A DNA stretch of 60,656 bases, taken from JAVVVD01 sp036652795. GTDB lineage: Bacteria; Bacillota; Clostridia; Christensenellales; CAG-138. The notes under the pieces are model-generated. The model saw only the letters and a list, made by a program, of their open reading frames with translations, was not told where the DNA came from and did not search any database. Of this stretch, positions 16,448 to 25,745 are shown in pieces. The translations under genes and the position numbers were made by a program. The stretch covers positions 1 to 60,656 of the forward strand of contig JAVVVD010000009.1 of assembly GCA_036652795.1 (NCBI GenBank), in the 5' to 3' direction. Within the stretch, counting starts at the first letter, position 1; the number at the start of each line of letters is the position of its first letter.

Positions 16448-18952
16448 ATGACTGATCCCAAACAACTTGGCCTTTCGTCAAAACAGGCTCAGGAGCTGCT
16501 TTTGCAGTACGGCAAAAACGAATTGGCCCCCCAGAAAAAGCAGAACTTCTTTAGGAAAATACTCCACATCATTGCCGAACCCATGTTTCTGCTGCTGCTT
16601 GTTGCTGCGGTAATTTACTTTGTCCTTGGCGAGCCGCGCGATGGCGCGATAATGCTGATATTTGTGCTTGGCATAATCAGCATAGATGCTATACAAGAAT
16701 GGAAAACCGACAAAACGCTAGCCGCGTTGCGCGACCTTTCCGCCCCCCACATCAACGTTATACGTGACGGCGTAGAGGTTGATATCCCAAGCTGCGATCT
16801 TGTGCCAGGCGACCTTATGCTTATCTGCGAGGGCGTTAAAATTCCCGCTGACGGCATTGTTATAAGATGCAACGACCTTTGTGTTGATGAGTCGTCCCTT
16901 ACAGGCGAGGCCGAGGGCGTATGGAAAGCCCCTAGTGAGCAGTGCGAGCCATCCTCCGATTATTGGCGCAAGGACTATTGCTATACCGGTACACTGGTTA
17001 CGCAGGGCACGGCAAGCGTACTTGTTGATAAAACAGGGGCGGCCACCCAATACGGCAAGATCGGTGCTGGAGTTGCCGCTGCATCACAATCCCCCACCCC
17101 GTTGCAAAAGCAGACCGGCAAACTGGTTAAAACCTGCGCCGGCATTGCCGCAGTGCTATTTGCGTTGGTTGGCGTAGTCACCTTCATAAATATTCCAGAT
17201 CATACCCCAGGTGCGCGTATAATCGAAAGCATCCTTTCGGGCATCACACTGGCTATGGCAATGATACCCGAGGAATTTCCGGTAATACTTACGGTGTTTT
17301 TATCCATGGGCGCATGGCGGCTGGCAAAAAAGAACTCACTTGTGCGCAGACTTCCATCCGTTGAAACGCTTGGCGCCGTAAGCGTGCTGTGCGTGGATAA
17401 AACTGGCACAATAACGCTCAACAAGATGACCGTACATGATACTTGGGCGGTAAACGGCAACACAAAGCAGCTTTGCGAAATAATGGGGCTTGCCTGCGAA
17501 ACAGACGCTTATGACCCGATGGAAAAGGCCATGATCTCACATTGTGAAACCCTTGGCATTCCCAAGGAGCACCTGTTTGGCGGTGAGCTTATCAGCGAAT
17601 ACGCCTTTACTAATGAGCTTAAGATGATGGGGCACGTATGGCGGCACGATGGCGAGATTTTAATCGCCGCAAAGGGTTCGCCAGAGCGTATTATGACCAT
17701 ATGCAATTTCACTGGCGACGAGCGCGCTACCGCTGAGGCACAGATAAACCAAATGAGCGCTCAAGGGCTGCGCGTAATTGCCGTTGGTATTCAAAAGCCG
17801 GCAACCCAGCTTGATATCCCTGCTGATATCACAATGTGCAGCCTTACGCTGCTTGGCCTTATCGGTCTTGCCGACCCGCCGCGCGAAAACGTTAAGCATG
17901 ATATCGAGCTGTGCACCAAAGCAGGCATACGCGTGGTTATGATAACAGGCGACAACGGAATAACTGCATCGTCGATAGCTAAAAAGATCGGTATACCAAA
18001 TGCAACCAATATTATCACCGGCGACATGCTCACCGGTATGGACGATGACGAGCTGCGTGCACGCGTAAAGGATGTTTCCATCTTCTCGCGCGTAATACCG
18101 GAGCACAAGATGCGTATAGTCAGAGCATTTCAAGCTAACGGTGAAATCGTCGCTATGACAGGCGACGGCGTTAACGATGCGCCTGCGCTAAAGCACGCAG
18201 ATATTGGCATCGCCATGGGTAAACGTGGAAGCGAAGTATCCCGCGAAGCGGCCGACCTGATATTGATGGATGATAACTTCTCCACCATCGTGGACACGGT
18301 GCGCGATGGTCGCCGGATATACGACAATATCCGTAAGGCTGTCGGATACGTATTCACAATCCACATCCCCATCGCGCTTGCCTCCCTGCTTGCGCCCATA
18401 CTCGGCATAGCCCCTACGATGCTGTTCTTGCTGCCACTGCACGTGGTGCTCCTTGAGCTTATAATAGATCCAACCTGCTCCATCGTGCTGGAGCGTCAGC
18501 CGGCCGAACCGGATATTATGCAGCGACCCCCGCGCGACCCCAACGAAAAGCTGCTCACCGCCGGTATGCTCACAAAGAGCATAATACAGGGGCTAGTGCT
18601 TTTTGCCGCATCCTTTGGCGTATATTACCTCATGCTGGACCTGGGTGCGCAGATCGCACGCTCTATGGGGCTCACTGTGCTCATGCTTGGCAACCTGTTC
18701 CTTGTGCAGGTCAACAGCTCGGCTACGGAATGCATGTTCCGCTCCATAAAACGGCTTGCGCGCGATAAGGTGATGTGGTTCACAAACCTTGGCACACTTG
18801 CCGGTCTGCTGCTTATACTCTATACCCCGCTCTCCGGCATACTCAAGCTTGCTCCACTTACCCTCGGGCAATTTTTGTTTGCCTCAGGGCTTGCCGCGCT
18901 AGCCGTTATGTGGTACGAGATAGTAAAGCTTATCAAGCGCGCCCGCGCCTGA
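16448..18952 (+). CDS. P-type metal cation ATPase (riboswitch-controlled efflux pump)
   Basis: The 834-residue pump has an N-terminal cation-ATPase domain, actuator, membrane, P and N domains, and C-terminal helices. Landmarks are SLTGEAEG (TGEA in place of the usual TGES), MIPEEFPVILTVF in the ion path, VDKTGTITLNKM with the phosphorylated Asp, KGSPERI in the nucleotide domain, and MTGDGVNDAPALKHADIGIAMG. There is no CPC or N-terminal CxxC metal domain, so it is outside the P1B heavy-metal group and resembles P2-type Ca2+/Mn2+ pumps. The NiCo riboswitch upstream argues for Co2+, Ni2+ or Fe2+ export. The ATG at 16448 has GGAGG 8 nt upstream; an in-frame start at 16394 lacks one. Confidence 0.93.
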   Translation: MTDPKQLGLSSKQAQELLLQYGKNELAPQKKQNFFRKILHIIAEPMFLLLLVAAVIYFVLGEPRDGAIMLIFVLGIISIDAIQEWKTDKTLAALRDLSAPHINVIRDGVEVDIPSCDLVPGDLMLICEGVKIPADGIVIRCNDLCVDESSLTGEAEGVWKAPSEQCEPSSDYWRKDYCYTGTLVTQGTASVLVDKTGAATQYGKIGAGVAAASQSPTPLQKQTGKLVKTCAGIAAVLFALVGVVTFINIPDHTPGARIIESILSGITLAMAMIPEEFPVILTVFLSMGAWRLAKKNSLVRRLPSVETLGAVSVLCVDKTGTITLNKMTVHDTWAVNGNTKQLCEIMGLACETDAYDPMEKAMISHCETLGIPKEHLFGGELISEYAFTNELKMMGHVWRHDGEILIAAKGSPERIMTICNFTGDERATAEAQINQMSAQGLRVIAVGIQKPATQLDIPADITMCSLTLLGLIGLADPPRENVKHDIELCTKAGIRVVMITGDNGITASSIAKKIGIPNATNIITGDMLTGMDDDELRARVKDVSIFSRVIPEHKMRIVRAFQANGEIVAMTGDGVNDAPALKHADIGIAMGKRGSEVSREAADLILMDDNFSTIVDTVRDGRRIYDNIRKAVGYVFTIHIPIALASLLAPILGIAPTMLFLLPLHVVLLELIIDPTCSIVLERQPAEPDIMQRPPRDPNEKLLTAGMLTKSIIQGLVLFAASFGVYYLMLDLGAQIARSMGLTVLMLGNLFLVQVNSSATECMFRSIKRLARDKVMWFTNLGTLAGLLLILYTPLSGILKLAPLTLGQFLFASGLAALAVMWYEIVKLIKRARA

Positions 18953-18973
18953 TCTATCCGCTACATCTATATT

Positions 18974-19011
18974 AAGGGACTGTCCTGAAGTTTAAAGGGC
19001 AGTCCCTTTTA
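18974..19011 (+). terminator. Terminator after the P-type ATPase
   Basis: A stem of AAGGGACTG with CAGTCCCTT is followed by TTTTATT, 20 nt after the stop codon. Confidence 0.75.
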
Positions 19012-19114
19012 TTAGCAGGCCGCCCACGCTAAACCATCCGCGCATACTTTCGCCGTTATTTCACAAATCATAGCGTTTTTTTAGCGCCCAACTATCTTTT
19101 TTTGCGCCATATCG

Positions 19115-19123
19115 TGATATAAT
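19115..19123 (+). promoter_or_regulatory. Extended -10 promoter of the M42 peptidase operon
   Basis: TGATATAAT contains the TGnTATAAT extended -10 form. No clear -35 is visible. It lies 66 nt before the first peptidase ATG. Confidence 0.45.
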
Positions 19124-19188
19124 GGATATTATTTGTTTTACAATTAAACACTGCATGTGCAGCAAACTAATGCAAGGAGAATGTGCTT

Positions 19189-20232
19189 ATGGACATGTTT
19201 AAGGCGTTATCCGACATAACTACGGCGCCCGGCATAACGGGCAACGAGTGTTCGGCTGCCGATGTTATCGAAGGATATTTTAAAGCGTCCACGCCCAGCG
19301 TATTCCGTGATGTGGCCGGCAACCTTTACGCCCGCATCGGAAGTGGGAAGCCCACTGTGCTAGTGATGGCTCACATGGATGAGGTGGGCATGATGGTCAC
19401 CATGATCGAGGATAACGGCATGCTGCGTCTGCGCTCTGTAGCCGGCGTTGATCCGCGCGTACTGCCCGGCAGCGAGGTGCTGGTGTTTGGCCGTCAAACA
19501 CTGCCAGGCGTAATAGGGGCAATACCGCCGCATCTGCTTGGCGAGGACAAGAATGAAGCCTATAAGATAGATGAGCTATGCTGTGATGTGGGGCTTCCTG
19601 TAAATAAGGTGCGTGAGCTGGTGGCTGTGGGTGATTTCATTACCTTCGCGCCATTCGCGCCTGTTAAGCTGCAAAATGGGCGCATCGCCGGCAAGACCTT
19701 TGACGACCGTGCGCTGGTAGTGTCCATGATGGAAGCAATGGACATACTTTCTCACTACAAGCTCAACTGCACTGCCATATTCTGCGCCTCAGTCCAAGAA
19801 GAAAAAGGCGGTCTGGGCGCGTTTACCGGCACATATAATGCCAATCCTGATATCGCTATAGCTGTGGATGTATGCCATGCGCCCACCCCCGGTACGGATG
19901 AATTCCGCACAGCCCCGATGGATAAGGTGATATTCACACGCGGTTCCAATCTGCACCCCGGCGTTGTGGATATGCTTAGCGCCACCGCAAAGGAGCAAAA
20001 TATCCCCCACGACTTCGATGTAGCCATGGGGCATACCGGAACCGATGCGTGGGAGATCCAGATAGGGCGCGGCGGCGTGGCCACCGGTCTTGCCAGCTTG
20101 CCCATACGCTATATGCACACCAGCGTGGAATGTATGGATATGGAAACGCTCAAAAACTGCGCCAAGGTACTTGCTGGCTTTATCATGGGAATAGGAGCGG
20201 ATTGGGAGGAAAAGCTATGCTGGAACGATTAG
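19189..20232 (+). CDS. M42 family metallo-aminopeptidase, copy 1
   Basis: The 347-residue cytosolic co-catalytic zinc aminopeptidase has the family's metal and catalytic residues: AHMDEVG (His and catalytic Asp), TFDDRAL (bridging Asp), VQEEKGG (Glu pair), AVDVCHA (Asp) and RYMHTS (His). M42 enzymes form dodecameric TET particles that trim peptides; some were annotated as endoglucanase or FrvX by error. The ATG at 19189 is chosen because AAGGAG lies 9 nt upstream; the in-frame GTG at 19183 is too close to it. It is the first of three overlapping paralogues. Confidence 0.93.
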   Translation: MDMFKALSDITTAPGITGNECSAADVIEGYFKASTPSVFRDVAGNLYARIGSGKPTVLVMAHMDEVGMMVTMIEDNGMLRLRSVAGVDPRVLPGSEVLVFGRQTLPGVIGAIPPHLLGEDKNEAYKIDELCCDVGLPVNKVRELVAVGDFITFAPFAPVKLQNGRIAGKTFDDRALVVSMMEAMDILSHYKLNCTAIFCASVQEEKGGLGAFTGTYNANPDIAIAVDVCHAPTPGTDEFRTAPMDKVIFTRGSNLHPGVVDMLSATAKEQNIPHDFDVAMGHTGTDAWEIQIGRGGVATGLASLPIRYMHTSVECMDMETLKNCAKVLAGFIMGIGADWEEKLCWND

Positions 20233-21245
20233 AGGCACTTTGCAACCTGTATGGTGTAAGCGGGCACGAAGGCCCTGTTCGCAAATACATCAAGGACGCT
20301 ATAGCCCCCCATTCCACCGATATAAAGGTGGATGCTATGGGCAACCTATACGCCCATAAACCAGGCAAAGGCCGCCGCATAATGATCTGCGCACACATGG
20401 ACGAGGTTGGTATGCTGGTGCGCGGAATATTGGACAACGGGCTTATCGCCTATACTCAAAGCGGCATAGATTCACGTGTGGCTGTATCCAAGCGCGTCGT
20501 AGTTGGCAAGGATTGCATTCCGGGCGTTATAGGTTCAAAGGCAATTCACCTACAGACAAACGATGAATTTAAGCGCGCACTAAAGCACGATGAGCTTTAC
20601 GTTGATATAGGCGCTAAGGATAAAGCTGATGCCGAAAAGCTTGTAAAGCTCGGCGACCCCATCTGCTTCGACACACGCTTTGCACGCTTTGGCGATGGGC
20701 TTGTGCGCTCAAAGGCACTGGACGACCGCGTTGGGTGTGCCATGATGATTGAGCTTCTCAAGAACGATTATGATTGCGACCTATATGCGGTATTCACCGT
20801 GCAGGAGGAAATAGGCCTGCGCGGGGCAAACGCCGCCGTATACAACGTTGCGCCTGAGCTTGCGCTTGTGCTGGAGGGCACCACGGCTAACGACATGCCA
20901 ACCGTGGAGCACGGTTTTGTTACAAAGCTGGGTGAAGGCCCTGCCATCAGCTTTATGGATCGCGGCACAATCGTGCGTACGGCCATGTTTGAAGCGCTCA
21001 AGGCCACGGCCACCACGCACGGCATACAATATCAGCTGCGCCGCGGAACAACCGGTGGCACTGACGGCGGCGTAATACACAAGGCGCTTTCAGGTTGCAT
21101 TAGCGGTGGAATCTCCGTTCCCTGCCGCTACATCCACTCTGCAAACAGCGTAGCCAGCATAGGCGACATAGATGGCGCTCTCAAGCTGGCGGACGCGTTC
21201 CTTCGTGATAAAAAATTCGAGGAGGTGCTCACAAATGTTCAATGA
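20217..21245 (+). CDS. M42 family metallo-aminopeptidase, copy 2
   Basis: This 342-residue paralogue carries AHMDEVG, ALDDRVG, VQEEIGLRGA, ALVLEGT and RYIHSA. Its ATG lies 16 nt inside the end of copy 1, with GGGAGG 8 nt upstream, so translation is coupled. An open frame extends upstream to 20049 but that is overlap with copy 1. The metal-ligand Asp seen as VDV in copy 1 appears here as LEG, a Glu substitution reported in some M42 paralogues; this may shift metal or substrate preference. Confidence 0.92.
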   Translation: MLERLEALCNLYGVSGHEGPVRKYIKDAIAPHSTDIKVDAMGNLYAHKPGKGRRIMICAHMDEVGMLVRGILDNGLIAYTQSGIDSRVAVSKRVVVGKDCIPGVIGSKAIHLQTNDEFKRALKHDELYVDIGAKDKADAEKLVKLGDPICFDTRFARFGDGLVRSKALDDRVGCAMMIELLKNDYDCDLYAVFTVQEEIGLRGANAAVYNVAPELALVLEGTTANDMPTVEHGFVTKLGEGPAISFMDRGTIVRTAMFEALKATATTHGIQYQLRRGTTGGTDGGVIHKALSGCISGGISVPCRYIHSANSVASIGDIDGALKLADAFLRDKKFEEVLTNVQ

Positions 21246-22236
21246 TATGATAAAGGATATTCTCGCTGCCTATGGCCCCTCCGGCCGTGAGCAGACCGTA
21301 AGTGACGTTATTCGCGGCTATGTTGCCCCCTTTGTTGACGAGGTATATTCCGATGCGCTTGGTAACCTCATCGCCCACAAAAAAGGCACTTCAGGCAAAA
21401 AGCTTATGCTATCCGCCCATATGGATCAGATCGGCCTTATTGTTACGGATATCGACGAAAACGGTTTTCTGCGCGCTATGAACGTTGGCGGCGTTGGCAC
21501 AACAATCAGCATCGCACGCAACGTTATATTCCAAAATGGCACGCATGGCGTTACCTATTTTGAAACCGAAAAAAAGAACATCACAAACGCCACGCTTTCC
21601 GAAGTGTTTATCGATATTGGCGCCGCTGATCGCGAAGAAGCGCAATCGCGTGTCTGTATAGGCGATGTGGCCGTATACCGCACCCCCGTGCTGGAAATGG
21701 GTAAGCGCATGGTCAGCGGCGCAATGGATAACCGCATCTGCTGCGCGATAATCGCGCAGGCACTAAGCAAAATCAGCTCGCCGCACGATATATACGCTGT
21801 GTTCACAGTGCAAGAGGAGGTTGGCTGCCGCGGCGCAGGCGCTGCCGCATACGCCATCGAACCTGATCTCAACATCAACCTTGATGTTACCCTCACCGGC
21901 GACACCCCAAAGGCCGCGCGCATGAGCGTTGCCCTTGGCAAGGGTCCCGCGATAAAGGTGATGGATTCTTCGCTTATAGTGCCGCTATGCGTGCGCAATT
22001 TTATGGAGCGGGTAGCCAAGGCGCATGACATCACCGTGCAAAATGAGGTGTTGCAAGCCGGCGGCACCGACACCTCCGCAATCCAGCGCTCCCGCGGCGG
22101 TGTGTTGGCAGGCTGCATCTCCATACCAACCCGCTATGTTCACTCGCCCGTGGAAACAGTTGACCTAGGCGACGTTAACGCCGCGGTGAGCCTGCTTCGT
22201 GCGCTGGTTGCCGAAAGCGAATTGCCGCAAGCATAA
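21235..22236 (+). CDS. M42 family metallo-aminopeptidase, copy 3
   Basis: This 333-residue paralogue has AHMDQIG, AMDNRIC (DN where the others have DD), VQEEVGCRGA, NLDVTLT and RYVHSP. Its ATG at 21235 overlaps the copy 2 stop by 11 nt and follows GGAGGTG at about 9 nt. The three copies share order of motifs but differ at secondary residues, consistent with specialised subunits or substrate classes. A terminator follows the stop. Confidence 0.92.
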   Translation: MFNDMIKDILAAYGPSGREQTVSDVIRGYVAPFVDEVYSDALGNLIAHKKGTSGKKLMLSAHMDQIGLIVTDIDENGFLRAMNVGGVGTTISIARNVIFQNGTHGVTYFETEKKNITNATLSEVFIDIGAADREEAQSRVCIGDVAVYRTPVLEMGKRMVSGAMDNRICCAIIAQALSKISSPHDIYAVFTVQEEVGCRGAGAAAYAIEPDLNINLDVTLTGDTPKAARMSVALGKGPAIKVMDSSLIVPLCVRNFMERVAKAHDITVQNEVLQAGGTDTSAIQRSRGGVLAGCISIPTRYVHSPVETVDLGDVNAAVSLLRALVAESELPQA

Positions 22237-22250
22237 TGCGGCGTTCTACA

Positions 22251-22278
22251 GCGGACAGCGATTGCTGTCCGCTGTTTT
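22251..22278 (+). terminator. Terminator after the M42 operon
   Basis: A perfect 9-bp stem GCGGACAGC/GCTGTCCGC with a GATT loop is followed by TGTTTT. Confidence 0.82.
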
Positions 22279-22388
22279 AATTAATCCAACCCTATTTTGT
22301 GAATTTTAAATGAAGTACTGATATTTTGCGCACAATAGTGGTAAAATAATAAAATATATAAAAAATTCTAGTGAAAGGAGTCTTGGAT

Positions 22389-23489
22389 ATGTGGAAAACC
22401 GAATTGCATGAAAGTATACGCACAATATCAGAGCTCAAGAGCCTTGGATATATCGGCGAAACTGAATATGAGGCTTTAACCGGCATTGCAGAACAATTCC
22501 CGATTATGATCCCCAATTACTATCTTTCACTCATCGACAAAAGCGACCCTAACGACCCCATTAAAAAAATGTGCGTACCCTCCGCGATGGAGCTGAATAT
22601 GGCTGGCAGCTTTGATACAAGCGGCGAAGCCGATAATACCGTTATTCAAGGGTTGCAGCACAAGTATAAGAACACAGCACTCATACTTTCCACAAATATC
22701 TGCGCCATGTATTGTCGGCACTGCTTCAGGAAGCGCCTTGTTGGGCTTTCCGAAGTTGAAACGATGTGCATGATGGATGATATTGTAGAGTATATCGGAC
22801 TACATGATGAAATCGACAACGTACTCATATCAGGTGGCGATGCGCTGCTCAACAGCAACCGTGTATTAGAACACATACTCGCCGCGCTAAGCGAAATGGA
22901 GCATCTTAAATTCATCCGCATAGGTACGCGTATCCCCGTGGTATTACCAAGCCGCATTACCGATGATGATGAGCTGCGCGATATTTTAAGCGCCTGCTCC
23001 GCTAAAAAACCATTATATATTGTTACCCAATTCAACCATCCTCGCGAGCTCACGGCACAGGCAAGTCTTGCCGTAAAGCAGTTGAACGAATGCGGAATAA
23101 TTGTCAACAATCAAACCGTGCTGCTGCACGGCGTAAACGACAACATACCTACGCTTGCCAAGCTGTTAAACAAATTGACCTCCAGTGGTGTAATACCCTA
23201 TTATGTTTTCCAATGTAGGCCTGTGGCTGCCGTAAAGACGCAATTTCAGGTGCCCTTTCTCACCGCCATAGATATAGTTGAAGGCGCAAAAGCCAAGGTC
23301 AATGGAATTGCCAAGCGCTTTAAGTACGTAATGAGCCATCCCTCAGGCAAAATTGAGATAATAGGCAAAATCCGCGGCAGCAAGATGGTCTTTAAATATC
23401 ATCAGCCCAAATACGACGAGGATATCGGCAGACTCTTTGCCGTAAACGTTACGGCAGATCAATGCTGGCTTGACGAGCAGCTCGCTTGA
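22389..23489 (+). CDS. KamA-family radical SAM protein (lysine 2,3-aminomutase-like)
   Basis: The 366-residue protein has a radical SAM CxxxCxxC site (CAMYCRHCF, about residues 105-113) in a TIM-barrel with ISGGDALL and a KamA-type VFQCRPV strand. A C-terminal YVMSHPSGKIEI segment sits where lysine 2,3-aminomutase has its PLP-lysine loop. At 366 residues it is shorter than classical KamA (about 415) and nearer the EF-P-modifying EpmB. No efp, epmA, beta-lysine mutase or ablB acetyltransferase is next to it, although an acetyltransferase lies 2 kb downstream. The ATG follows AAAGGAG; an in-frame start at 22371 is less likely. Substrate unassigned. Confidence 0.85.
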   Translation: MWKTELHESIRTISELKSLGYIGETEYEALTGIAEQFPIMIPNYYLSLIDKSDPNDPIKKMCVPSAMELNMAGSFDTSGEADNTVIQGLQHKYKNTALILSTNICAMYCRHCFRKRLVGLSEVETMCMMDDIVEYIGLHDEIDNVLISGGDALLNSNRVLEHILAALSEMEHLKFIRIGTRIPVVLPSRITDDDELRDILSACSAKKPLYIVTQFNHPRELTAQASLAVKQLNECGIIVNNQTVLLHGVNDNIPTLAKLLNKLTSSGVIPYYVFQCRPVAAVKTQFQVPFLTAIDIVEGAKAKVNGIAKRFKYVMSHPSGKIEIIGKIRGSKMVFKYHQPKYDEDIGRLFAVNVTADQCWLDEQLA

Positions 23490-23576
23490 GCGCCCGACCC
23501 ATGCAATTATAGTATAATATAATATTGAGGCTGCGAATGCTGCGGCCTCCTTCATAAATATAAAGGAGATTTTGCT

Positions 23577-25364
23577 ATGATACGATCCGCAATAGTTTCT
23601 GTGCGCGAAAAAATGAAGCAATGCGGCATGTTCGCCTATCTCGTGCCCACATCAGACTTCCATTCGTCCGAATATGTAGGCGAACATTTCAAGACGCGCG
23701 CGTTTTTGTCCGGCTTTACCGGCAGTGCGGGCACACTGGTGGTAACGCAGCAGGAGGCCGGATTATTCGTTGACGGCAGATATTTTTTACAGGCCGGTCA
23801 ACAGCTTGAGTGCAGTGGAATAGACCTTTATAAGCTGGGCGAACCCGGCGTACCCACCGTAAATGAATTTATCGAGCGGGTAATGCCTGAAAACTCTGTG
23901 CTCGGCATGGATGGGCGCACCGTTACAGCAGCTATAGGGGATCAGTTAAAGCAGCTGCTTGCCGGCAAAAACATCACATTTGCCACCGAGCGCGACCTCG
24001 TGGATGAGATTTGGACTGACCGTCCGCCTATAAGCGATAAAAAGGCATTTTTGCTGGATATACGCTATACCGGCATGTCCGCCGCCGATAAGCTTGCGCA
24101 GCTGCGTGCCGATATGGCAAATATGGATGCATACGCGCACGTTATCACCACGCTGGATGATATAATGTGGCTCTTTAACATACGCGGCGGCGATATTGAG
24201 GACACACCCGCAGCACTGTGTTATGCCGTGATCGAGGCCGAAAAAGCGTATCTGTTTATCGATGAGTGCAAGCTTACAGATGAGGTGAAGGCGGCACTAT
24301 CCGGCATCAATGTAGAGTTTTTGCCGTATAACGGTGTATATGCGTTTGTTTCACGTTATAAGGGCAAACGCGTGCTGCTTTGCCGCAACAAGGTCAACCT
24401 TGCGCTGTGTATGCAGCTTGCTGACGCAGCCGAGATAATCGATAGGGAAAACCCCACCGTGCTTAAAAAGGCCATAAAAAATCCCACGGAACTTGCAAAT
24501 CTGCGTGAGATACATATCGCGGATGGGGTAGCCGTGGCGCGCACAATGCACTATATAAAGCAAAACATAGGCAAGCAACCGCTTAGCGAACTTGGCGTGG
24601 CTGCTTTTATCGAAGGTGAACGTGCAAAGATAGTTGATGCAATGGGTCCATCGTTTGATACAATCTGCGGCTACGGCCCGCACGGCGCAATTGTGCATTA
24701 CAGCGCAACACCCAAAAGCGATGCTGTGCTGTTGCCCGAAAGCTTCCTCCTGCTTGATTCCGGCGGCCAGTATCTAAGAGGTACTACCGACATCACCCGC
24801 ACAATAGCGCTTGGGCCGCTTACGCAGCAACAGAAAAAGCACTTTGCCATGGTGCTGCGCAGTATGCTCAACCTAGCCGCCGCCAAATTCCTGTATGGCT
24901 GCTCCGGCATGAACCTGGACATATTGGCACGCGCGCCATTTTGGGATGAGGGGCTTGACTATAATCACGGCACAGGCCACGGAGTTGGCTATCTCTCCGG
25001 CGTACACGAGGCGCCCAACGGCTTCCGCTGGAAAAAATCACCCGCACGCGATGAAGAGGCTGTCTTGCAGGAGGGAATGGTCACAACCGATGAACCGGGC
25101 GTATATATCGAAAATGAATACGGAATACGCCTTGAAAACGAGTTGATCTGCATAAAGGATGAAGAAAACGGATTTGGCCAGTTTATGCGCTTTGAAAACC
25201 TCACGTTTGCGCCGATCGATCTAGACGCGCTTGACGTTAGCCTGCTTAGCGAAATCGAGCGCGCACGGCTCAATGATTATCATGCGCAGGTATACGAAAA
25301 GCTTTCTGCGTATATGCATCCTGATGAGCTCGTTTGGCTGCGCGAATACACAAGGGCTGTGTAG
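23577..25364 (+). CDS. Xaa-Pro aminopeptidase, M24 family (aminopeptidase P)
   Basis: The 595-residue protein has the three-domain long aminopeptidase P layout: two creatinase-like N-terminal domains (about 1-300), the pita-bread M24 domain (about 305-530) and an M24_C tail. Metal ligands are visible in LLLDSGGQY, RGTTDITRTI, NHGTGHGVGY, MVTTDEPGVY and GIRLENEL. It releases N-terminal residues from X-Pro peptides, complementing the M42 enzymes upstream. AAAGGAG precedes the ATG. A bidirectional terminator follows. Confidence 0.94.
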   Translation: MIRSAIVSVREKMKQCGMFAYLVPTSDFHSSEYVGEHFKTRAFLSGFTGSAGTLVVTQQEAGLFVDGRYFLQAGQQLECSGIDLYKLGEPGVPTVNEFIERVMPENSVLGMDGRTVTAAIGDQLKQLLAGKNITFATERDLVDEIWTDRPPISDKKAFLLDIRYTGMSAADKLAQLRADMANMDAYAHVITTLDDIMWLFNIRGGDIEDTPAALCYAVIEAEKAYLFIDECKLTDEVKAALSGINVEFLPYNGVYAFVSRYKGKRVLLCRNKVNLALCMQLADAAEIIDRENPTVLKKAIKNPTELANLREIHIADGVAVARTMHYIKQNIGKQPLSELGVAAFIEGERAKIVDAMGPSFDTICGYGPHGAIVHYSATPKSDAVLLPESFLLLDSGGQYLRGTTDITRTIALGPLTQQQKKHFAMVLRSMLNLAAAKFLYGCSGMNLDILARAPFWDEGLDYNHGTGHGVGYLSGVHEAPNGFRWKKSPARDEEAVLQEGMVTTDEPGVYIENEYGIRLENELICIKDEENGFGQFMRFENLTFAPIDLDALDVSLLSEIERARLNDYHAQVYEKLSAYMHPDELVWLREYTRAV

Positions 25365-25414
25365 TCGTATATTCTGCAAGGGCATAGGCGATAAGGCTTT
25401 ATTGATAAGCAAAG

Positions 25415-25442
25415 AAAAAAGAGAGCGTTTTGCTCTCTTTTT
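25415..25442. terminator. Bidirectional terminator between pepP and the DUF1540 gene
   Basis: GAGAGC and GCTCTC pair around a GTTTT loop with A- and T-tracts on both sides, so it can act for both convergent genes. Confidence 0.8.
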
Positions 25443-25449
25443 CCGCCGC

Positions 25450-25623
25450 TTATTTTGACTTGTAGCTCCCGCATAAGCTTTCGTCGCACGGTTGACCCGT
25501 ATGACACCCACACATGGGTTGCACGTCTATGCGGTTCAATTCGCAGTCGCAACCGCTTGAATTGTATTTGCAGCTCGTCACGCGACAGCCAATCGTCTGG
25601 CAGCCAGCCTTGGACTTGTCCAT
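25450..25623 (-). CDS. DUF1540 domain-containing small cysteine-rich protein
   Basis: A 57-residue minus-strand gene. The ATG at 25623 follows GGGAGG at 8 nt; the stop is at 25452-25450. It has nine Cys, including GCRVTSCKYN, GCDCEL and MCGC, matching the DUF1540 pattern of Cys spacing around a YN dipeptide and an RIDVQP strand. DUF1540 proteins are common in Clostridia and are thought to bind metal, with some linked to sporulation; function is unproven. Its terminator overlaps that of the convergent aminopeptidase gene. Confidence 0.85.
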   Translation of the reverse strand: MDKSKAGCQTIGCRVTSCKYNSSGCDCELNRIDVQPMCGCHTGQPCDESLCGSYKSK

Positions 25624-25745
25624 AACTTATATCCTCCCATTTGATTGGTACGCATAGTATGTGCAGGCGGATTTTTTATATTCGCAATTGTATAATTTTT
25701 TTTATAATGATATACTTTTTAAAATTTATTGGGGGAAAAAGCAGC

